Source of the DNA: Marine Group I thaumarchaeote
GTDB lineage: Archaea > Thermoproteota > Nitrososphaeria > Nitrososphaerales > Nitrosopumilaceae
Assembly (NCBI GenBank): GCA_013390375.1
Contig: JACATA010000002.1
Span: 1 to 64,000, forward strand
DNA: 64,000 nt
Direction of reading: 5' to 3'
Shown here: positions 52,947-60,298 of the stretch, piece after piece
Numbering within the stretch: the stretch's first letter is position 1
How the letters are laid out: each line of letters opens with the position of its first letter
The notes under the pieces: model-generated
What the model was told of the DNA's origin: nothing
Databases searched by the model: none
Seen by the model: only the letters and a program-made list of their open reading frames with translations
Position numbers and translations under genes: made by a program

Positions 52947-53702
52947 TTGAAATTACTGTACATATTACTTTTGATTCCTTTCATGGTTTATCCTGCTTTT
53001 GCAATTGAATATGATCTAAACTCCTATCATGTTAATGACGATTCGGATGAAAATATTGAATACAGTCAGATTGTCTCAACAAGTGATGGAACACTTGATG
53101 TGGGAATTTACACCATACCTAAAACTCCAAACACTGAAGGAGATACACAACTCAAAATTAGCTTTCTAAAACCAGACACTGAAAAAATTCAACTACACAT
53201 AGACTACCGCGTAAGTGTAACAAAAGATGGTGATTATGTGTTTGGACCCATGTCACGTCTTTTACATACATCTCCTGGTTCTATAACTATTCCAGTACAA
53301 TTTTCTGAAAATGGTTCACATATGATACACATTGAAGTAGAAGGAATTCTCTTTCAACCAATTCCCTTGGAGACTGCTACGTTTACGATGAATATTGGTC
53401 AAGCAGAGCCAGAGGTTGTACCAACTGCAGAAACTTCCATACCAGGCTGGATCAAAAACAACGCAGGATGGTGGGCTGACGGACAGATAGACGATGGTTC
53501 GTTTGTCTCCGGCATACAGTGGCTAATAACAAACGGAATCATGACGATACCACCCACTGAACAGGGAGCAGGGTCTGGTGATGTAATTCCCGGTTGGATC
53601 AAGAACAACGCGGGATGGTGGGCTGACGGACAGATAGACGACAACTCGTTTGTGTCAGGACTTCAATGGCTCATCTCAAACGGAATCATGAAGATTTCGT
53701 AA
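52947..53702 (+). CDS. Smaller secreted surface protein with GWIKNNAGWW repeats
   Basis: A 251-residue exported protein: TTG start, signal peptide (LLYILLLIPFMVYPAFA), a beta-sandwich domain of about 120 residues (YRVSVTKDGDYVFGPMSRLL), then the same two C-terminal modules as the gene at 51199. Over the last 92 residues the two proteins differ at only two positions (Ile/Val and Ala/Thr). It is divergent from that gene, which suggests that one C-terminus was copied to the other. Confidence 0.8.
   Translation: MKLLYILLLIPFMVYPAFAIEYDLNSYHVNDDSDENIEYSQIVSTSDGTLDVGIYTIPKTPNTEGDTQLKISFLKPDTEKIQLHIDYRVSVTKDGDYVFGPMSRLLHTSPGSITIPVQFSENGSHMIHIEVEGILFQPIPLETATFTMNIGQAEPEVVPTAETSIPGWIKNNAGWWADGQIDDGSFVSGIQWLITNGIMTIPPTEQGAGSGDVIPGWIKNNAGWWADGQIDDNSFVSGLQWLISNGIMKIS
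53421..53702 (+). repeat. Right arm of the 282-bp inverted repeat
   Basis: Same cassette as 51199-51480 in the other orientation, about 97% identical by hand count. Most differences are at third codon positions, so protein sequence has been kept. Confidence 0.9.
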
Positions 53703-53748
53703 ATCATGAAATATTATTATTCATATTACTGCGTGAAATAATCAAGAT

Positions 53749-54519
53749 ATGTTACCAATAGGTGATGAAAATCCTCATCCACCAGGATTCAAACCAATAC
53801 TTACATACGCATTAATTGCCATCAACGTGATTGTTTTCTTTTTTGAGGTAGCAGTAACTGGACAATTTTTTGATTTTAGTAATCGTCAAGCAATGAATCT
53901 ATTCTTAAACTGGGGTGCAGTACCTGGCTGTGTTACTGGACAAATAAGCGGAATTAACACAGGAGTTGACATCATCAGCTGTCCTGCGATTTCAGAGCTT
54001 ACGTTACTGACCTCTACTTTCATGCACGGAGGTTTGTTGCATCTTGGTGGAAACATGTTGTTTCTTTGGATCTTTGGTGACAATCTTGAAGCAAAGTTTG
54101 GACGAGTAAAATATCTAGGCATCTATCTGTTATGGGGAGTAGGTGCCGGCTTGATTCACATCATGGGTGATACATCAACTGGTATTCCTGCAGTTGGTGC
54201 ATCAGGCGCAATATCTGGTGTGCTAGGAGCTTATCTTGTAATATTTCCACACGCAAAAATTAAGACAGTTTTGATATTTGGATTTTTCATTAGAATGATT
54301 CACATCAAAGCCATGTACTTTCTTCCATTCTGGCTAATTTTTCAAAACCTGCTACCATTTTTCATAGGGGGATTTGGTGTTGCAGGAGGCGGGGTTGCAT
54401 ATCTTGCCCACATCGGTGGCTTCATACTGGGACTTGCGGTTGGATACATATACAAAAAATCTCATGGTTCTCAGTTTACCTATGGGACGCGCTATGGCTA
54501 TAGAGGAGACTACAGATAA
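53749..54519 (+). CDS. Rhomboid-family intramembrane serine protease
   Basis: A 256-residue membrane protease. The catalytic Ser is in GASGAISGVLG and the His in YLAHIGGFILG. The first helix (LTYALIAINVIVFFFEV), the long outer loop with two Cys and the HGGLLHLGGNMLFLWIFGD segment are typical. It cleaves membrane-spanning substrates; the adjacent surface-protein genes are possible substrates, by position only. Confidence 0.92.
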   Translation: MLPIGDENPHPPGFKPILTYALIAINVIVFFFEVAVTGQFFDFSNRQAMNLFLNWGAVPGCVTGQISGINTGVDIISCPAISELTLLTSTFMHGGLLHLGGNMLFLWIFGDNLEAKFGRVKYLGIYLLWGVGAGLIHIMGDTSTGIPAVGASGAISGVLGAYLVIFPHAKIKTVLIFGFFIRMIHIKAMYFLPFWLIFQNLLPFFIGGFGVAGGGVAYLAHIGGFILGLAVGYIYKKSHGSQFTYGTRYGYRGDYR

Positions 54520-54553
54520 CAACCACTAAATTATACATTGCAAAAAAACGTTC

Positions 54554-54730
54554 ATGCCGCTGATTACAGTGTCAATGTATCCTGGCAGAACTCAACAACA
54601 AAAAGATGATTTTGCAAAGGTAGTAACAAAGTCTGCTGCTGAGATTTTAAAGACCAAGGAAGATCAAGTAATTGTGGTCTTTAAAGAGAATCCAAAAGAG
54701 AATTGGTTTTTAGCAGGAAGCCAACTCTAA
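54554..54730 (+). CDS. 4-oxalocrotonate tautomerase-like protein
   Basis: A 58-residue protein that starts MPLITVSMYPGRT. After Met removal the N-terminal Pro is the catalytic base of this superfamily. The rest has the expected helix and strand (DFAKVVTKSAAEIL; QVIVVFKE). The natural substrate is unknown. The gene lies between the rhomboid and nitrilase genes. Confidence 0.8.
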   Translation: MPLITVSMYPGRTQQQKDDFAKVVTKSAAEILKTKEDQVIVVFKENPKENWFLAGSQL

Positions 54731-54764
54731 CTATCTTTTTATTTTGATCAATGTTATGACGCCT

Positions 54765-55574
54765 ATGTCTAAAATTGCAATAGTGCAATTCAAAGCTTCA
54801 ACTGATAAAACAAAAAACCTTCCAAGGATTTTACGATATATCAAACAGGCTGCAAGGAATCATGCAGATCTTTGTGCATTTCCCGAATACATGATGTTTT
54901 TTACGCCTGCATCACAATCTGCTAAACAAGTTGCACAACAAGCTGAGACAATCAATGGTAAATTTGTATCGGCTATATCAGAATGTGCAAGGCAAAATTC
55001 TATAATTGTAGTTGGAACCATGCTAGAAAAAAGTAAGAAAAAAGATAGAGTGTATGATACCTCGTTCGTAGTAAATAAAAGTGGAAAAATTATTGGAAAG
55101 TATAGAAAGATCCATCTTTATGATGCACTTGGATTCAAGGAATCAGCAAAAATGTTGGCTGGAAAAACTATTCCTTTACCCACAAAAACTTCAGTAGGTA
55201 AATTAGGAATGATTATTTGCTATGATCTTAGGTTTCCGGAGTTATCCAGGGCGCTTGCATCATCTGGTAGTGAAATACTAATTGTACCTTCTGCGTGGGT
55301 TAACGGTCCCATGAAGGAGGAACATTGGTTTACATTAAACAAATCACGTGCAATGGAAAATGGGTGTTATGTAATTGCACCTGACCATCTTGGTCATATT
55401 TACACAGGAAGAAGTTTAGCAGTTGATCCTTACGGTAGAATACTTCTTGATATGAAAAAGCGACAAGGAATAGGTTACGTAAACATCTCTATTTCAGTTG
55501 TTAAAAGCATTCGAAAAAAATTACCACTATTAAAAAATCGTAGGACTGACTTGTATTCCAATTTTAGACTTTAG
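54765..55574 (+). CDS. Carbon-nitrogen hydrolase (nitrilase superfamily)
   Basis: A 269-residue enzyme with the Glu-Lys-Cys triad: Glu in CAFPEYMMFF, Lys in GKYRKIHLYD and Cys in GMIICYDLRFPEL. The family includes amidases such as omega-amidase and deaminated-glutathione amidase; the NIT1/NIT2-like pattern is closest. I chose the ATG at 54765 since a TATA-like T/A run lies about 25 nt before it; upstream starts at 54744 and 54756 exist. Its 3' end overlaps the convergent gene by 11 bases. Confidence 0.9.
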   Translation: MSKIAIVQFKASTDKTKNLPRILRYIKQAARNHADLCAFPEYMMFFTPASQSAKQVAQQAETINGKFVSAISECARQNSIIVVGTMLEKSKKKDRVYDTSFVVNKSGKIIGKYRKIHLYDALGFKESAKMLAGKTIPLPTKTSVGKLGMIICYDLRFPELSRALASSGSEILIVPSAWVNGPMKEEHWFTLNKSRAMENGCYVIAPDHLGHIYTGRSLAVDPYGRILLDMKKRQGIGYVNISISVVKSIRKKLPLLKNRRTDLYSNFRL

Positions 55575-56055
55575 TTTTCCTTGATTTACATCTAAAGTTT
55601 GAACATTGCCTAGTCCATTTTTGTTTTCTATTGTATCTGAATATTACAATAGGCCACTTGCAAAGCTCGCATTTTGTTTTTGTTGCACGCAGTCTAGCTT
55701 TTTGTAACAGTGGTGAAGATGCCTTACAGCCGTTATTGTAGTTGGAGCATCCGATAAATCTCTTTTTTGTTATTGGTGATCTTATGATCATTAGTTGTCC
55801 AATCTTACATTGTGGACATTCAACTAGACCACTTTTTGGCGAATTAGTACCTAAAATTATGTACTTTTTCTTTTTTGCAGAATAGGAAAGGTAACCATTT
55901 GAATCCAAATATTGTGCTAGCTCATTTTTCAAAACTTGTATTTTTTTCTTTGTGGGTATTATCACATTACGTGATTTTGACTTTTTTTGTGTAACTTGGG
56001 AAAGCTGATTTTTTTTTTGCAAAACTATTATTATGTAAAACTTTGTCCTTATCAA
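55564..56055 (-). CDS. Protein with topoisomerase-I-type zinc ribbons
   Basis: A 163-residue basic protein. Residues ~25-75 form a Lys-rich region. Then comes a zinc ribbon (ECPQCKIGQLMIIRSPITKK and RFIGCSNYNNGC) like those at the end of bacterial topoisomerase I. A second set of Cys (KCELCKWPI and QCSNFRCKS) follows. It lacks the topoisomerase catalytic domains, so it may bind single-stranded DNA or RNA alone or assist another protein. TTG start, uncertain by about ten codons. Confidence 0.7.
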   Translation of the reverse strand: MIRTKFYIIIVLQKKNQLSQVTQKKSKSRNVIIPTKKKIQVLKNELAQYLDSNGYLSYSAKKKKYIILGTNSPKSGLVECPQCKIGQLMIIRSPITKKRFIGCSNYNNGCKASSPLLQKARLRATKTKCELCKWPIVIFRYNRKQKWTRQCSNFRCKSRKTKV

Positions 56056-56097
56056 AACTTATGAAGAATTTTTATAAGGAATTGGTCAGCGTTTTTT

Positions 56098-57252
56098 ATG
56101 GAAAAAGTTTGTGTTTTAGGTGCTGGAAGCACCAAGTATGGTAAATTAGAAGACAGCATTACTGATATTACTCTTCAAGCATCAGTTGATGCAATTGAAA
56201 GTGCAGGAATAGAATCAAAAGATATCAAAGCTGGTTACATCTCAAATGTTTTTGGTGTCGCAGATAAGCAGGTACATCTAGGACCTGTAGTAATGAGCAA
56301 CCTTGGCATTTCAGACAGACCTTCACTTTCAATAGAATCAGCATGTGGTAGCGGTTCGGTATCATTTAGAGAAGCATACGCAAACGTTGCTGCAGGATTT
56401 TATGATGTGGCACTTGTAGCTGGAGTTGAAAAGGTTACACATACTGGTACAGAGTGGACTACAACTTACTTTTCATATTGTTCAGATTTTTTTTATGAGG
56501 GTCAGTCAGGTGTTTCCTTCCCAGGACTATTTGCATCAATGGCGAGAGCCTACATGAACGAGTTTAAGGCAACGGAAGAAGATTTTGCACAAGTGGCAGT
56601 TAAGAATCATGATAACGGACTGCTAAATCCAAAGGCGCACCTAAGAAAAAAGATCACAGTTGATGATGTAATGAGTTCTGCCGTGGTTGCAAGCCCACTA
56701 AAACTTTATGATTGCTGTCCATTCTCTGATGGTGCTAGCTCGGTAATATTATGCAATGAGAAGTTTGCCAAAGATCATGGTGCTAACTATATTGAAGTTA
56801 TGGGCTCAGGAAGGGGTGGATCTTCTGCTGCACTACAAGGTAGAGAACATCTTACCACAATACCAAGCACAAAGATAGCAGCTGAGGCTGCGTTCAAGAT
56901 GGCAGGAATTACTCCAAAGGATGTTGATTTTGCAGAGGTTCATGATTGCTTTACCATAGCTGAAATTGTTGACATTGAGGATCTTGGCTTCTTTGAAAAG
57001 GGAAAAGGAGTAGAAGCGGTTAGAGAAGGCCAAACCAAACTGAATGGTCAGATTTCAATTAATTCTTCTGGCGGTCTTAAATCAAAGGGACATCCAATTG
57101 GAGCAACTGGTGTAGGTCAAATAGTAGAGGTTTTTGATCAATTAACCGGGAAAGCGGGCGAACGAACAGTAAAGAATGCAAAAATTGGATTGACACAAAA
57201 CTTTGGTGCGACTGGAGCAAGTTGTGCAGTTCATATTTTTCAAAGTGTGTAA
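56098..57252 (+). CDS. Thiolase (acetyl-CoA C-acetyltransferase, archaeal SCP-x-like)
   Basis: A 384-residue thiolase. The acylated Cys is Cys83 in SACGSGSVSF; the HDCFTIAE segment and GHPIGATG carry the other catalytic residues. Together with the DUF35 gene 2 nt downstream it forms the archaeal pair that condenses two acetyl-CoA or cleaves acetoacetyl-CoA. In AOA such thiolases serve isoprenoid synthesis or the last step of the 3-hydroxypropionate/4-hydroxybutyrate cycle; which one is not visible. Confidence 0.92.
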   Translation: MEKVCVLGAGSTKYGKLEDSITDITLQASVDAIESAGIESKDIKAGYISNVFGVADKQVHLGPVVMSNLGISDRPSLSIESACGSGSVSFREAYANVAAGFYDVALVAGVEKVTHTGTEWTTTYFSYCSDFFYEGQSGVSFPGLFASMARAYMNEFKATEEDFAQVAVKNHDNGLLNPKAHLRKKITVDDVMSSAVVASPLKLYDCCPFSDGASSVILCNEKFAKDHGANYIEVMGSGRGGSSAALQGREHLTTIPSTKIAAEAAFKMAGITPKDVDFAEVHDCFTIAEIVDIEDLGFFEKGKGVEAVREGQTKLNGQISINSSGGLKSKGHPIGATGVGQIVEVFDQLTGKAGERTVKNAKIGLTQNFGATGASCAVHIFQSV

Positions 57253-57254
57253 AG

Positions 57255-57620
57255 TTGACTGAAAAAAAAAATTTTATAGAACATGCCAAAGATGGGAAGA
57301 TCCTATCTCACAAGTGTATTAATTGTGGCTACTTGTCTTTAGCTACTGTATATTTTTGTAAAAAATGTGGGAAACGAGGGTTTGATGATTTTGTATTAGA
57401 TGGTCAGGGCAAAGTTGGAACGTATACAATTATGACGGTTCCTCCTACAGGCTTTGAAAAATATACACCATATGCTTGGGTAATCATAAATCTTGATAAC
57501 TCTGATTTGAGAATATCGGGATTTTTACCAAATATACAAAAATCCGGAGATCTTCCGATTGGTGCGGCGGTAAAAGTGGTTGGTTTTGATGATCGTGGCA
57601 TAGTTTTGAAGAAGCTGTAA
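57255..57620 (+). CDS. DUF35 OB-fold zinc protein, thiolase partner
   Basis: A 121-residue protein from the TTG at 57255. The rubredoxin-like zinc site has CINC and CKKC, followed by an OB fold (GKVGTYTIMTVPPTGF; AWVIINLDNSDLRISGFL). DUF35 proteins bridge thiolase and HMG-CoA synthase in archaea and pass acetoacetyl-CoA between them. It is 2 nt from the thiolase stop. The sequence upstream of this start overlaps the thiolase and is not needed. Confidence 0.9.
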   Translation: MTEKKNFIEHAKDGKILSHKCINCGYLSLATVYFCKKCGKRGFDDFVLDGQGKVGTYTIMTVPPTGFEKYTPYAWVIINLDNSDLRISGFLPNIQKSGDLPIGAAVKVVGFDDRGIVLKKL

Positions 57621-57689
57621 ATCATTTTTAGCATATTATGAAAAAAAATTTTTTAAAATTTAATACGATTTGGCGTTAGATGCTTATCA

Positions 57690-57851
57690 ATGTCTGTTGA
57701 TATAACCTGTGGAAAGTGTGGTGAAAAAATTTCTACAATGCAGATGCTCAAATCTGTAAAAGACGTTATGAAACACTATAATAATAAATGTCCATCTTGT
57801 GGGCAAGTGCTTTCAGTAACTGAGTTTTTGTTGGATGTAGAAAAAAAGTAA
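57690..57851 (+). CDS. Zinc-ribbon microprotein (53 aa)
   Basis: ATG-started frame with CGKC at about residue 7 and CPSC at about residue 34, separated by a helix (MLKSVKDVMKHYNNK). The pattern is a zinc ribbon of the small thaumarchaeal type. It stands alone between the thiolase pair and the NrdD-like gene. Confidence 0.6.
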   Translation: MSVDITCGKCGEKISTMQMLKSVKDVMKHYNNKCPSCGQVLSVTEFLLDVEKK

Positions 57852-57953
57852 CCAAATTTTTTTCTTTTAAACACAAGTTTTATTTTTTGACATTAAAATT
57901 AAAATTTGATCAGGTTACAAACCTTATTTACTTCAATTTTTTTAATAGTTACA

Positions 57954-60143
57954 TTGGGGAGTAGCAAAAAATTAGACCCAGATGAAGAGATCCCTCTTGA
58001 ATCTGGTGTAGACATAGATAATATGGGTGATCTTGATGATCTTGAAGTTGATGATGCTGATGAACTTAGTTTAGACGAGGAGCCACCAGGCAGCCAACTC
58101 CTTCAATCCACTTCCAAACGGGTAAGAATGATCTTTTCTGTTATGGCAAGCCCAAATAGAATTGATATATTAAGAATCTTGAACTCAAAAGGACCACTTA
58201 CTTATTCTGAACTAAAATCTCTTGCAGGATTCAAATCAAAGAAAGAAAGTGGCAAATTTGCATATCATTTAAGAAAATTGCTAAGACAATCACTTGTAGC
58301 GCTAAACAAGTCAGAACGAAGATATACAATTACAAATCTGGGTAAACTTGTCTTAAGCCTTGCAAGGCAGATTGAAGAAAGATCAATTATAGAAAGCGGC
58401 AAGATGTATGTAAGAACATCACATGACTCAATTGAGGAGTTTAATACTCAGAAAATAATCCAGTCACTGGTTCGTGAGGCAGGCTTACCACTAGAACTGG
58501 CACAAAAAATAACTGAAGAGGTTGAAAATCGTATTTATAAATATCAGACTGCATATCTAACAGGTTCGCTCATCCGTGAACTGGTTAATTCAGTACTCTT
58601 AGAACATGGCTACGAAGAATATAGGCACAAACTAGCCAGAGTTGGACTCCCTATATTTGAAGTTCAAGAGATGATATCAAACGCAGAAAATGTAGATAAC
58701 GGTGTAGAGGGATTGTTATTCAAGACGGGCCAAATTGTATTTGCTGAGCATCTTCTCACAAGCACTCTTCCAAAAGATATGGCAGACGCGCATCTCTCAG
58801 GTGACCTTCATATTACTAATCTTGGATTATGGTCAATTTTGCCAGATACTATATTCATAAATGTAAAGGCGTTGATCGAAGACGGCATAGATCTCAAAGG
58901 GAAATCCCTTAGCGTTTGTAGAATTCCATCAGTTAAGACACTGAATGATCTATCTTCTGCATTATCTATGATAATAGCGCTCATCTCAAAGGAAGCTTCT
59001 CAGGAAGTAGTGGTGGATGATCTGATACCATTACTCTCAAGATATTCAAAAGATTTATCTGAACTTGAACGTAAACTTGTTGATTCCTTTACAACATCTT
59101 CTATAGTTGTAGGCTATAACAATATGTCAACAGTGGTCTCATTTAGGATCCCACTGGGAACAGAGCAAAAAATTGTAAAAACTGTGCTTTCTGCCTACAA
59201 AACATATGCAAAGCTTACACCAATTCCAAGGATAGGACTTGTTATTGATTATGAGAAGGGAAGGATAACAGATGTGTCAGAGATATTATCTAAAATTATT
59301 ACTCTTGGAGGCAAAGTAATGTTTGCGAAACATAAAACCTCCCAGAAAGGGATCACCTGTCCAAAAAATTCAACTTCTACTGTATTACATTTGGGTTCAT
59401 TGTCTATCAATCTGCCCCGTCTGGCATTTGAATCAAACAAAGACGAAACTTATTTTCGAGCAAGACTTGCATTGTTAATGAAACCTGCTTTAGATTCTAT
59501 GGCTTTACGCAAGAAAAGCATCTCCAATCTTATCAGGCTGGGGGTTAATCCAATCCTTGCTGCTAACACACAGTACATGCAGCGTAGCACAGTCTCTTTG
59601 GTGATCAACCTAGTAGGTTTACAGAATGCAGTTTATGGTATATTGGGATTCAAAGATGACAAAAAGGGACAAGAGATCCTACACAAGGTAATTGAAACCG
59701 CTGTAGATATTGCATCAAAGAAAGATAAGGATCTTGGAATTAATGTTATCGTATGTATGACTGAGAGTGATGGATCTGAAAGATTTATTGCGCTAGATGG
59801 TAGAAAGTACGGAAAAGGTTCTGTCCAACAAATCACTGACACTGAAACTTATTCACAGGGAATTGTATTTGACATTGATAAGCTATCAAGTCTCACTGGA
59901 AAAAGTGCAGAGATCACAGAATGTAACAAGATTGGTAAAATTCTCAATGGTAGTTTTTTGATACAGATTACGATACCAAAAGGCACTAAGGCGGGTGATA
60001 TCAAAAAGGTCATTGAGAAAGGAGCTAGCATCACCAGCTCATTCAAGCCTGTTATGCAAGCACCAATCTGTGGAAACTGTGGATTCAAAGATGAAAAACT
60101 TGGAGACAAATGTCCTGCCTGTAAGTCTACATATATTATATAG
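57954..60143 (+). CDS. Winged-helix/ATP-cone/NrdD-like protein, probably a regulator
   Basis: A ~729-residue protein. After an acidic disordered N-terminus there is an ArsR-like winged helix (~60-140: MIFSVMASPNRIDILRILNS). An ATP-cone (~150-235: VRTSHDSIEEFNTQKIIQSL) comes next, then a long region with the look of the anaerobic ribonucleotide reductase barrel. The end has two CxxC pairs (CGNCGF, CPAC), like the zinc site of NrdD, but stops at Thr-Tyr-Ile-Ile with no glycyl-radical loop. It is just upstream of nrdJ. I take the TTG at 57954; a TTG at 57906 would add a hydrophobic stub. Confidence 0.75.
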   Translation: MGSSKKLDPDEEIPLESGVDIDNMGDLDDLEVDDADELSLDEEPPGSQLLQSTSKRVRMIFSVMASPNRIDILRILNSKGPLTYSELKSLAGFKSKKESGKFAYHLRKLLRQSLVALNKSERRYTITNLGKLVLSLARQIEERSIIESGKMYVRTSHDSIEEFNTQKIIQSLVREAGLPLELAQKITEEVENRIYKYQTAYLTGSLIRELVNSVLLEHGYEEYRHKLARVGLPIFEVQEMISNAENVDNGVEGLLFKTGQIVFAEHLLTSTLPKDMADAHLSGDLHITNLGLWSILPDTIFINVKALIEDGIDLKGKSLSVCRIPSVKTLNDLSSALSMIIALISKEASQEVVVDDLIPLLSRYSKDLSELERKLVDSFTTSSIVVGYNNMSTVVSFRIPLGTEQKIVKTVLSAYKTYAKLTPIPRIGLVIDYEKGRITDVSEILSKIITLGGKVMFAKHKTSQKGITCPKNSTSTVLHLGSLSINLPRLAFESNKDETYFRARLALLMKPALDSMALRKKSISNLIRLGVNPILAANTQYMQRSTVSLVINLVGLQNAVYGILGFKDDKKGQEILHKVIETAVDIASKKDKDLGINVIVCMTESDGSERFIALDGRKYGKGSVQQITDTETYSQGIVFDIDKLSSLTGKSAEITECNKIGKILNGSFLIQITIPKGTKAGDIKKVIEKGASITSSFKPVMQAPICGNCGFKDEKLGDKCPACKSTYII

Positions 60144-60298
60144 ATTATCTGGTTTTCTTATCAAACAAACCGATTCCAATAATTGTCAAGTTTTTGAAAT
60201 ATGGTTAGAAAAATTGAGCTAAATTAGATCTTAGATCAAAAACTCTTTTGCAGAGAAGTTATATTCTCAACAGCCCTCCAATTTGATGGGGAGACATA

